Of a DNA stretch of 26,979 bases, positions 16,289-22,274 are shown in pieces. Where the stretch lies: contig DOZZ01000251.1 in NCBI GenBank assembly GCA_003517725.1, positions 693 through 27,671 on the forward strand, in the 5' to 3' direction. The DNA is from Bryobacterales bacterium (lineage in GTDB: Bacteria; Acidobacteriota; Terriglobia; Bryobacterales; Bryobacteraceae). A model generated the notes under the pieces. That model was not told where the DNA came from, made no database searches, and saw only the letters and a list, made by a program, of their open reading frames with translations. The first letter of the stretch is position 1. Each line of letters begins with the position of its first letter. The position numbers and the translations under genes are program-made.

Positions 16289-16969
16289 ATGGCGACCACA
16301 ATCGCAGTACCGGCCCCCGCCCCCCAACGTGATTTGGAAGATCCGTTAGCGCATCTGCCCTGTTCCACTATTCTTGCTTACAAGAAAGGGCAAGCCGTTT
16401 ACAACCAGGACCAGCCTTCAAACAACTTGTATCTGGTAATCGCTGGCAAAGTAAAAGTCTGCCGTCTGGCGGAAGACGGCCGGCAGGTAGTGGTCGACAT
16501 TTACCAGCCGGATGAATTCTTCGGCGAATCGGCCTTTCTGAACCTGTCACGCCGTTCGGAAATCGCCGTGGCTCTTGAGCCTACCAAGGTGATGACCTGG
16601 AGCACCAACGATATCGAAGATATCCTGATGCGCCGTCCCAAGCTGGCCATCGCTCTGATGCAACTGCTGGTGCAGCGCTCGATGGATTTCGGGCATCGCA
16701 TCGAAAGCTTCTCGGTCGATAACATCGCCCGGCGCCTGGCGCGGACGCTGATCCGCTTCTCGGAGCGGCTCGGCACGTTGTCCGAAGACGGCTCGGTGCA
16801 GATGATTCCGTTCACGCATGAACTGCTTTCACAGTACGTGGGCACTTCGCGCGAAATAGTTACACACTACATGAACCAGTTTCGCCGCCAGGGTTATCTG
16901 CGTTACTCGCGCAAAGGCATCATGCTGTACCGCGACGCCATGAAGGACTGGCTGCGTCAGGCCGCTTAA
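16289..16969 (+). CDS. Crp/Fnr family transcriptional regulator
   Basis: A 226-aa protein, the normal size for the family. Residues about 28-140 form a cyclic-nucleotide-binding-type beta barrel (NLYLVIAGKVKVCRL; FGESAFLNLSRRSEIAVAL). A dimer helix follows, then a winged helix-turn-helix at about 170-222 (FTHELLSQYVGTSREIVTHYMNQFRRQGYLRYSRKG). The N-terminal cysteine cluster of true Fnr is absent: only Cys25 and one other cysteine near residue 57 are seen, so an iron-sulphur oxygen sensor is unlikely. The ligand is unknown. It has a good GAGGAG site. It probably controls other genes, possibly itself; no regulon can be inferred from this window. Confidence 0.93.
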   Translation: MATTIAVPAPAPQRDLEDPLAHLPCSTILAYKKGQAVYNQDQPSNNLYLVIAGKVKVCRLAEDGRQVVVDIYQPDEFFGESAFLNLSRRSEIAVALEPTKVMTWSTNDIEDILMRRPKLAIALMQLLVQRSMDFGHRIESFSVDNIARRLARTLIRFSERLGTLSEDGSVQMIPFTHELLSQYVGTSREIVTHYMNQFRRQGYLRYSRKGIMLYRDAMKDWLRQAA

Positions 16970-16979
16970 GCGCGGCGGG

Positions 16980-17017
16980 CGGGAAGCTTCTAAATTCGCT
17001 AGAATTAGAGCTTCCCG
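16980..17017. other. Hairpin between the Crp/Fnr gene and coaD, overlapping a -10-like box
   Basis: CGGGAAGCT (16980-16988) pairs with AGCTTCCCG (17009-17017). With one bulged T the stem extends by CTAA/TTAG to about 13 pairs around an 11-base loop. No T-run follows, so it is not a standard intrinsic terminator. TAGAAT at 17000-17005 lies in the loop side and could be the coaD -10. Confidence 0.45.
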
Positions 17018-17023
17018 TCCACC

Positions 17024-17530
17024 ATGGAACGCTCGCCACAGCCGGTCTCCGCAATCTATCCCGGTTCCTTCGATCCCCTCACCAATGGACATCTCGATGT
17101 GATCAGCCGGGGCGCGCGGCTGTTTGAAAGGCTGACGGTTTCGGTACTTCGTAACGCCGCCAAAGAGCCTCTTTTCTCGGTCGACGAGCGCGTGGCCATG
17201 CTGCGCGAAGTGCTGTCGCACCTGCCCAACGTCGAGGTCGACTGCTTCGAGGGCCTGCTGGTGCGCTATGCCACGCAGAAGAATGCCACGGTGATCGTTC
17301 GCGGCATCCGCGCGGTTTCCGACTACGAATATGAACTGCAGATGGCGTTGATGAATCGCCGTCTGGAGCCGGCCATCGAGACGGTGTTCCTGATGGCCGG
17401 CGAAGCGTTCTCCTTCATCAGCTCGCGGCTGGTGAAAGAGGTCTATCATCTGGGCGGTGACATCGGCGCACTGGTGCCGCCCGCGGTCGAGCTACGCCTG
17501 CGCCAGAAAACTCTTAAACCAACATGCTGA
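17024..17530 (+). CDS. coaD: Phosphopantetheine adenylyltransferase
   Basis: A 168-aa nucleotidyltransferase of the usual CoaD size. It shows IYPGSFDPLTNGHLDVISRG, which contains the TxGH form of the catalytic nucleotidyltransferase motif with His23. It also shows VRGIRAVSDYEYELQMALMNRRL and the C-terminal FSFISSRLVKEV. The enzyme adds AMP from ATP to 4'-phosphopantetheine in coenzyme A synthesis. The ATG has no clear Shine-Dalgarno sequence; a hairpin and TAGAAT lie just upstream. Its last codons overlap the following aminotransferase ATG by 7 bases. Confidence 0.96.
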   Translation: MERSPQPVSAIYPGSFDPLTNGHLDVISRGARLFERLTVSVLRNAAKEPLFSVDERVAMLREVLSHLPNVEVDCFEGLLVRYATQKNATVIVRGIRAVSDYEYELQMALMNRRLEPAIETVFLMAGEAFSFISSRLVKEVYHLGGDIGALVPPAVELRLRQKTLKPTC

Positions 17531-18717
17531 AGACACTCACCAATAGCGGTATCGCCGAGCGCATCAACGCGATCAGCGTCTCCTCCACCATGAAAGTCGC
17601 GGCCGACGCCGAGAAACTGCGCGCGCAGGGCGTGGACGTAGTGGACTTCGGCGCCGGGGAGCCGGACTTCCCGACGCCGGACAACATCAAGCAGGCCGCC
17701 ATCCGCGCGCTGGCCGAAAATTTTACCAAGTACACGGCGGCCGGCGGCACGCTGGAACTGAAGAAAGCCGTATGCGACCGGCATGCCGCGGAATTCTCGA
17801 CCGGCTATAAGCCGTCGGAGTGCCTGATTACGGTGGGCGGCAAACACGCCATCTTCAATTTGACGCAGGCGTTGGTCAGCGCGGGCGACGAAGTGGTGAT
17901 CCCGTGCCCGTACTGGGTGACCTACAAGGACGTGGTGAACTTCGCGGGTAGCAAGTGCGTGTTTGTCGAGACCGATGAAGCCCAGGGTTTCGCGTTGACG
18001 GCCGCCGCCATCGAGCCGCACCTGAACCAGCGGACCAAGATCGTGTTCATCAACTCGCCGTCGAACCCCAGCGGCGCGGTGCTGTCGCGCGAAGAGTTCG
18101 AGAAGATCTACCGCCTGACTTCGGAGCGCGGCATTTATTTGCTGACGGATGAATGCTACAGCCACTTTCTGTATGACGGGACGCCTTTTTCGATCGCCAG
18201 CCTGCCGGGCTCGAAAGAGACGGTGCTGGTGGCCGGCACGGTCTCGAAGACCTACGCGATGACCGGTTGGCGCATCGGCTACGCGCTGGCGCCAGAACCG
18301 ATTATCGCCGCCATGAACAAGCTGCAGAGCCATTCCACGTCGAACCCGACGTCGATCGCGCAGAAAGCGGCGGTGGAAGCGCTGAACGGGCCGCAGGAGT
18401 CGGTGCGGACGATGCTGGCCGAGTACCGCCTGCGCCGCGATTTCGTGGTCCCGCGCCTGCGCCAGATCCCGGGCGTAACATGCGCCATGCCGCCCGGAGC
18501 ATTCTACGCGTACCCCAACATCGCGTCGGTCTTCGGCCGCGGCGGCGTGCGCAACACGCTCGACTTCGCGGCCAAGCTGCTGTCGGATGCGCATGTCGCG
18601 GTGGTGCCGGGCGAGGCGTTTGGCACCGCCAGCCACATTCGCATCTCGTACGCGACCTCAATGCACGAGCTCGAGCGCGGACTCGACCGCCTTCAGAAGT
18701 TCATCGAAGCGCTGTAG
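17524..18717 (+). CDS. Aspartate-type aminotransferase (class I, PLP)
   Basis: A 397-aa enzyme matching the bacterial Ib aspartate aminotransferase pattern. It shows DFGAGEPDFPTPDNIKQAA near the N-terminus, YTAAGGTLELKKA, the NSPSNPSGAVLSREE strand, LLTDECYSHFLYDG (Asp for the cofactor nitrogen) and GTVSKTYAMTGWRIGY with Lys242 as the cofactor lysine. The C-terminus includes RISYATSMHELERGLDRL. It probably exchanges amino groups between aspartate and 2-oxoglutarate; prephenate or other acceptors are possible in this subgroup. It overlaps coaD by 7 bases, and manA begins with the last base of its TAG, so coaD, this gene and manA form one coupled unit. Confidence 0.94.
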   Translation: MLKTLTNSGIAERINAISVSSTMKVAADAEKLRAQGVDVVDFGAGEPDFPTPDNIKQAAIRALAENFTKYTAAGGTLELKKAVCDRHAAEFSTGYKPSECLITVGGKHAIFNLTQALVSAGDEVVIPCPYWVTYKDVVNFAGSKCVFVETDEAQGFALTAAAIEPHLNQRTKIVFINSPSNPSGAVLSREEFEKIYRLTSERGIYLLTDECYSHFLYDGTPFSIASLPGSKETVLVAGTVSKTYAMTGWRIGYALAPEPIIAAMNKLQSHSTSNPTSIAQKAAVEALNGPQESVRTMLAEYRLRRDFVVPRLRQIPGVTCAMPPGAFYAYPNIASVFGRGGVRNTLDFAAKLLSDAHVAVVPGEAFGTASHIRISYATSMHELERGLDRLQKFIEAL

Positions 18718-19505
18718 TGCCGGTCGCCATCCTGCCGCCGGTGTTCGTGCCCAAGATCTGGGGCTCCACGCAACTGGAGCCCTGGTACCGCGATGCGCCG
18801 GAGCGTATTGGCGAAGTCTGGTATCCGCTGGGCACGCTGCTCATCAAATTCCTGTTCACTACCGAGAATCTCTCGGTACAGGTGCATCCCGGAGACGAAT
18901 ACGCGGCGCAGCACCACGCCAGCCGCGGCAAGACCGAGATGTGGCATATCCTGCGAGCCGCGCCGGACGCGGCCGTGGCCGTAGGTTTTCGCGGAGAGCT
19001 GGGCAGTCCGCAACAGTTGCTGGAAGCATCGGAATCGGGCCGCATCATGGACCTGATGCAATGGAGTCCGGCACGCCCGGGCGACACTTTTTTCATCCCC
19101 GCCGGCACGGTTCACGCGATCGGCGCGGGTTTGGCGCTCTGCGAAATTCAGCAGAACTCCGACGTAACGTATCGTCTTTACGACTACGGGCGTGACCGCG
19201 AACTGCACCTTGCGCACGGCGTCAACGTCGCGCATCTCGGCCGGCATTCTGGCGCGGCCCGGCCTGTCAAGCTTGCCGATGGGCGCGTGCGCCTGGTGGA
19301 GTGCCAATACTTCCACACCGACGCGCTGGAGGTGTATGGGGCGGCGCGCATTGCCGACCGTGTCGATGCGGTGGTGGTGATCGAGGGCCAAGTCGATATC
19401 GCGGGAACCCCGGCCCAAGCGGGTGCCGTGGCGAAGGTCAGCGGTGAAACGGAACTGCGGCTGCGCAGCGAGCGAGGCGCCCGGTTGCTGCTGGCGAGCA
19501 CGTAG
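18717..19505 (+). CDS. manA: Mannose-6-phosphate isomerase, class I
   Basis: A 262-aa cupin-fold metalloenzyme, somewhat shorter than the 300-315 aa common for this type. The zinc and active-site residues are visible as VQVHPGDEYAAQH (Gln55, His57), GKTEMWHIL (Glu74) and PAGTVHAIG (His133). The conserved EIQQNSDVTYRLYDYGR follows. The enzyme interconverts mannose 6-phosphate and fructose 6-phosphate, feeding sugar-nucleotide synthesis. I chose the GTG at 18717, which shares its G with the upstream TAG; the frame is open further upstream only as a shadow of the aminotransferase. A GNAT remnant follows in the same frame right after its stop codon. Confidence 0.93.
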   Translation: MPVAILPPVFVPKIWGSTQLEPWYRDAPERIGEVWYPLGTLLIKFLFTTENLSVQVHPGDEYAAQHHASRGKTEMWHILRAAPDAAVAVGFRGELGSPQQLLEASESGRIMDLMQWSPARPGDTFFIPAGTVHAIGAGLALCEIQQNSDVTYRLYDYGRDRELHLAHGVNVAHLGRHSGAARPVKLADGRVRLVECQYFHTDALEVYGAARIADRVDAVVVIEGQVDIAGTPAQAGAVAKVSGETELRLRSERGARLLLAST

Positions 19506-19721
19506 CGGCAGAAGCTCGGACGAGTGTTGCTAATGGACGCACTGGAGCGGAGTTTAAGAAATTCCGCGCAGGTCGCCTCGGCCGCTGTAGTGCCCCAGGC
19601 CATCGATGATGCCGCCAGGCAGTTTTACCTGCATCACGAGTTCGTCCCGCTGGCGGAACATCCTCGCAAACTCTTCCTCGCCATGGCGACGATTCAACAG
19701 GCCTTGGCTAAGAGGAAGTAG
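19506..19721 (+). pseudogene. C-terminal remnant of a GNAT acetyltransferase
   Basis: The frame, open from just after the manA stop and with a possible GTG at 19524, reads KLGRVLLMDALERSL, then AIDDAARQFYLHHEFVPLAE and HPRKLFLAMATIQQALAK. This matches the acetyl-CoA-binding helix and C-terminus of GNAT proteins of the TacT/AtaT toxin type. The first roughly 100 residues are absent, and the frame meets the manA TAG where the N-terminal part should be. It is therefore a truncated, presumably inactive copy. No antitoxin gene is seen. It ends next to the tRNA fragment, so loss may relate to rearrangement at this insertion hot spot. Confidence 0.7.
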
Positions 19722-19724
19722 GGG

Positions 19725-19772
19725 TGGTGAGCGCGGTAGGAATCGAACCTACAACCTAGTGATTAAGAGTCA
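19725..19772 (-). other. Prophage attachment site: 3' part of a tRNA-Lys(CUU) gene
   Basis: Read on the minus strand this is the anticodon stem from about position 29, loop CTCTTAA (anticodon CTT), variable loop AGGTT, T-arm GTAGG-TTCGATT-CCTAC, acceptor strand CGCGCTC, discriminator A and encoded CCA. Only three of five anticodon-stem pairs form (bases 70-72 of the 19,700s); beyond that the sequence diverges. The D-arm and the 5' acceptor strand GAGCGCG are missing from the next 80 bases. A 3' tRNA fragment at the border between chromosomal and phage genes is what tyrosine-integrase insertion leaves at the end away from the restored tRNA. Confidence 0.85.
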
Positions 19773-20067
19773 TGAAAACGGGGTCCGCGCAAGTGGCTGA
19801 AAACGTTCATAAGTATCTCATTCAGAAGTAGATAGATTACTCGCTGGCTTACTCCCATTTACGCTAAAATACGCTGGTTTTCGCCTTCCCCTACCCCAAG
19901 AAGTCCCCAAAGTCAGAATTCTAGCCGCAAACATACCGCGCGGTTTATGTTCCCGGCGCGGCGTATACTGTTTCTTAGCCGCCTAGCTCCTGCAGGGCGA
20001 CAAGCGAGGAAAACCCCTCCCCGCTGGCGGCTCAGTTCTGACGAGGGGGTCGCGAAGGGGGAGCGAG
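19773..20067. promoter_or_regulatory. Element left-end control region: arm-type repeats, promoter and structured leader
   Basis: There is no gene here. Two ACGCT copies 10 bases apart (19861 and 19871) and two CCCCAA copies 11 bases apart (19894 and 19905) look like integrase arm sites. TATACT at 19964-19969 is a plausible -10. The leader has GCCGCC/GGCGGC arms (19978-19983, 20026-20031). CCCCTC (20014-20019) can pair with GAGGGG (20043-20048), while the overlapping CTCCCC (20017-20022) can pair with the ribosome-binding site GGGGAG (20058-20063). Confidence 0.45.
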
Positions 20068-20616
20068 ATGATTTCATCCAAGTCCGACGAGGAATTCGAG
20101 GCGCGGTTTCAGCGTGACGTCGACGCAATGCCGAAAGCCGAGCGCGACCGATTTGAAGCACTCACCGCGGAGTTCGCCGCGACTCGCAAGAAGTCCTCAG
20201 AACACATGAGGAATCTGCTTAGGCGGCTTGGCGTGTCAGAGCACACCATAGGGGAAAACCTCCGGAGAGGGCTACTTAAGGCCTCACGCTACCTGCGCAT
20301 TCCAGATGAGCAATTCCGCAAGATGGAGCCTTATGAGTTAGCTGATGTTATTGACCTGGAGTTGCTAAGGGGAGGGGAACACACTCGCGAGCCTTTGGCG
20401 GATAAAGGGCCGAAGTCGGACCCTTTGGCCACCGCGGACGGCCGCAAAGGCGCGCTCTGGGCCTACAGGTCCGCGTGGTTTCCGGGTGCCAGTACTTGGG
20501 ACGCGGTAGCTGGAGACTTTGACGTAGATGTCCGTGATATGCATGCCTGGTGCCGCAAGCGGATAAAACAACGCAAGAAGATTGAAGGCCAGATCTTCCT
20601 GCGGCCGCCGAATTAA
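20068..20616 (+). CDS. Hypothetical phage-element protein
   Basis: A 182-aa soluble, highly charged protein that I do not recognise. The N-terminal 60 residues are helical and acidic/basic (DEEFEARFQRDVDAMPKAER). Residues about 60-95 contain LRRLGVSEHTIGENLRRGLL, which could be a helix-turn-helix but is not a clear match. Then follow a polar linker and a C-terminal part with several Trp and a basic tail (AWCRKRIKQRKK). No integrase or repressor catalytic motif is visible. The ATG has a strong AAGGGGGAG site 4 bases upstream that may be masked by leader pairing. As the first gene from the attachment site it may have a control role; that is inference from position only. Confidence 0.75.
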   Translation: MISSKSDEEFEARFQRDVDAMPKAERDRFEALTAEFAATRKKSSEHMRNLLRRLGVSEHTIGENLRRGLLKASRYLRIPDEQFRKMEPYELADVIDLELLRGGEHTREPLADKGPKSDPLATADGRKGALWAYRSAWFPGASTWDAVAGDFDVDVRDMHAWCRKRIKQRKKIEGQIFLRPPN

Positions 20617-20625
20617 AAGGAAGAA

Positions 20626-20667
20626 TCGCCCACCTTTCGCCCACATTCGCCCACTTGATTCGCCCAC
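20626..20667 (+). repeat. Four direct TCGCCCAC repeats upstream of the HTH gene
   Basis: Exact TCGCCCAC copies start at 20626, 20637, 20647 and 20660, spaced 11, 10 and 13 bases, close to one helical turn. A GTGGG in inverse orientation follows near 20684. They lie 26 bases before an excisionase-like HTH gene and resemble a cooperative operator or excisionase-type site. Confidence 0.65.
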
Positions 20668-20692
20668 ATACCCCCCGCTTATCGTGGGATGC

Positions 20693-20935
20693 ATGGTAGC
20701 CACAAAGCGCGAACAAGCTTTAAAAATCCAACCTCCTAACCGTCGGCATCTCGGGAACGAGCAGGCAGTATGCGACCTCACAGGGTTCAGTAAGCGAACT
20801 CTGCAAAAGGATCGCATGCTCGGTCGCAAGCGTTTCCCGTGGTACAAAGTGGGCGGAAAAGTTCTCTATGACCTCGATGAGGTCGAGAAGATCATATCTG
20901 ACAGCAGGCGCGGTGGTGGCGATATTGCTGCCTGA
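20693..20935 (+). CDS. Excisionase/AlpA-like helix-turn-helix protein
   Basis: An 80-aa basic protein. NEQAVCDLTGFSKRTLQKDR forms the helix-turn-helix. WYKVGGKVLYDLDEVEKII forms the wing and C-terminal helix typical of the MerR-like HTH_17/excisionase family. Such proteins bend DNA in excision or act as small regulators of phage promoters. The ATG at 20693 is chosen because the upstream extension of the open frame would translate through the TCGCCCAC repeats and has no family match. It sits between these repeats and the replication operon, so it may bind them. The following gene starts within its last codons. Confidence 0.8.
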   Translation: MVATKREQALKIQPPNRRHLGNEQAVCDLTGFSKRTLQKDRMLGRKRFPWYKVGGKVLYDLDEVEKIISDSRRGGGDIAA

Positions 20936-21101
20936 AAACACCGAACCCGCTACCGAGGTGAACGGTAACGGGCTGGTGAAATGGCGATCTTCTGACGGGA
21001 TCAGCCTCACTTTCTCACCTGATGGCACATTTGTCAACATAGCGCCCGCGCTGACCCGCTGGCAGCTTCTACAGCTTGCGCTTGATCGGCGGGCAGCATG
21101 A
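20913..21101 (+). CDS. Small hypothetical protein in the phage replication operon
   Basis: About 62 aa, starting at one of two adjacent GTG codons (20913 or 20916) that overlap the HTH gene end by about 20 bases. It has a short hydrophobic start (VAILLPENTEP) and a beta-like middle (VKWRSSDGISLTFSPDGTFVNI). I recognise no family. It is supported mainly by its position in a chain of overlapping genes; its stop overlaps the next ATG (ATGA). Confidence 0.5.
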   Translation: MVAILLPENTEPATEVNGNGLVKWRSSDGISLTFSPDGTFVNIAPALTRWQLLQLALDRRAA

Positions 21102-21304
21102 GAGCCGCACTAAATTTGCCGGTTTTGCACCAGATGCGGCCCAATGCCGCGAGCCTGGATTTGCAAGCCACCCGCAAGCTATTGGATGGCCTCGAATCGC
21201 TCCTGAAGGAAATTCGAGCTACCGAAGACCCTCGCGTTTTCGTCCTTGGCCTCAAGATTTTGCAGCAGCAGTCCGAAAATGTGTCGAAATTGGTGGCTGA
21301 GTGA
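21098..21304 (+). CDS. Small helical hypothetical protein
   Basis: A 68-aa, probably all-helical protein with a leucine-rich amphipathic stretch (LQATRKLLDGLESLLKEIRA) and a second helix to the C-terminus. No domain is recognised. It begins in the ATGA overlap with the upstream gene and ends in a GTGA overlap with the next one, which supports real translation. A role as an accessory replication or structural small protein cannot be told apart. Confidence 0.6.
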   Translation: MRAALNLPVLHQMRPNAASLDLQATRKLLDGLESLLKEIRATEDPRVFVLGLKILQQQSENVSKLVAE

Positions 21305-21555
21305 CGGGCGCTACGCCTGACTTATGGCCGCGGCTTGCGAGCGCTGCAATCGAAGCTAGGGACGATCTCCGGGCTCTCGCATCCGCGCTCAGCGACGCGA
21401 TGGCCGCCGGCCGCATTCCGCGGGCTCTGATCATTCGGGCTCACGATACCGCTGTGCGGCACGCGAACCGTCTAAGAACTGCACTGAAACATCCGCGTGC
21501 TGCCCGGCAAAGGAAAGACCGTGGCCGCGATCTACCGTGTTGGGGGCAACAATGA
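21301..21555 (+). CDS. Small basic hypothetical protein before the primase
   Basis: An 84-aa protein starting at GTG within a GTGA overlap. The first 60 residues are helical with many Ala and Arg (SAAIEARDDLRALASALSDA; AHDTAVRHANRLRTALK). The last 20 are strongly basic (RAARQRKDRGRD), so nucleic acid contact is possible. No family is recognised. It ends in an ATGA overlap with the primase gene, consistent with coupled translation. Confidence 0.6.
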   Translation: MTGATPDLWPRLASAAIEARDDLRALASALSDAMAAGRIPRALIIRAHDTAVRHANRLRTALKHPRAARQRKDRGRDLPCWGQQ

Positions 21556-22274
21556 GCTCACCCGCGGAACAGATCAGGCGAGCGATAGGCGGCCGCCGCA
21601 TGGGGGATCTGGTCTGTTGTGTCGCTCACGACGACAGCAGCCCCAGTTTAGCGGTGAAAGACAAAGACGGGAAAGTTCTGGTCCATTGTCACGCGGGATG
21701 TTCCCAGCGTGACGTGATCGAGGCGCTGAAATCCCGTGGCCTCTGGCCTTCTGGCGAGAATAACCAGCGCCCGGTGATCGTGGCTGAGTATAGCTACACG
21801 GATGAGCGCGGGGAACTGCTTTACCAGATCGTCAGGTTCCAGCCTAAGCGATTCTCGCAGCGATATCCGGACGGTCATGGCAATTGGATCTGGAAGAAGC
21901 ATCCCCGCCAGGTTTTGTACCGGCTACCCGAAATACTGGAAGCGCCAATCGTTTTTCTGGTTGAGGGCGAGAAGGATGTTGAGACGCTCCGCGAATATGG
22001 TTTTGTGGCGACCACGAACGCGGGCGGTGTTAATGCTCCGTGGCTGCCGAGCTTCACCCAAACCCTAGCGGGTCGCGAAGTGATCATCATTCCTGACAAC
22101 GACGCTCCCGGTAAGCTGCGCGCGTTGCGGGTCGCACGCCAATTACTCGGCAACGTGGGGCGCTTGAACATTCTAGAGCTTGAGGGCAGCGCGAAAGACA
22201 TTACCGATTGGTTTGGCCAGGGTCACTCAGAGCTCGACTTGATTGCGCAAGTCGAGACGGGGGTGTGCCAGTGA
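21552..22274 (+). CDS. Phage DNA primase-like protein (zinc finger plus TOPRIM)
   Basis: A 240-aa protein starting at the ATG that overlaps the previous stop. The N-terminal zinc-ribbon-like part has Cys22/Cys23 and His26 in CCVAHDDSSPSL, then Cys46 and Cys50 in HCHAGC, as in phage and plasmid primases. The TOPRIM fold follows with VEGEKD (Glu138) and PDNDAPG (Asp182, Asp184), the metal-binding residues. It would make RNA primers or assist the adjacent helicase. It is short compared with cellular DnaG (about 600 aa), lacking a separate RNA-polymerase and helicase-binding domain, as in many mobile elements. The helicase gene begins in its stop (GTGA). Confidence 0.88.
   Translation: MSSPAEQIRRAIGGRRMGDLVCCVAHDDSSPSLAVKDKDGKVLVHCHAGCSQRDVIEALKSRGLWPSGENNQRPVIVAEYSYTDERGELLYQIVRFQPKRFSQRYPDGHGNWIWKKHPRQVLYRLPEILEAPIVFLVEGEKDVETLREYGFVATTNAGGVNAPWLPSFTQTLAGREVIIIPDNDAPGKLRALRVARQLLGNVGRLNILELEGSAKDITDWFGQGHSELDLIAQVETGVCQ

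Noticed and set aside
16980..17017. Intrinsic terminator of the Crp/Fnr gene
   Set aside because: The stem is followed by GTCCACC, with no T-run.
19725..19810. A complete tRNA-Lys gene on the minus strand
   Set aside because: No D-arm and no GAGCGCG acceptor strand occur upstream of the anticodon loop; only three anticodon-stem pairs form.
20068..20616. Integrase or transposase gene at the left end
   Set aside because: No R-H-R-Y, serine-recombinase or DDE motif; length and composition do not fit.
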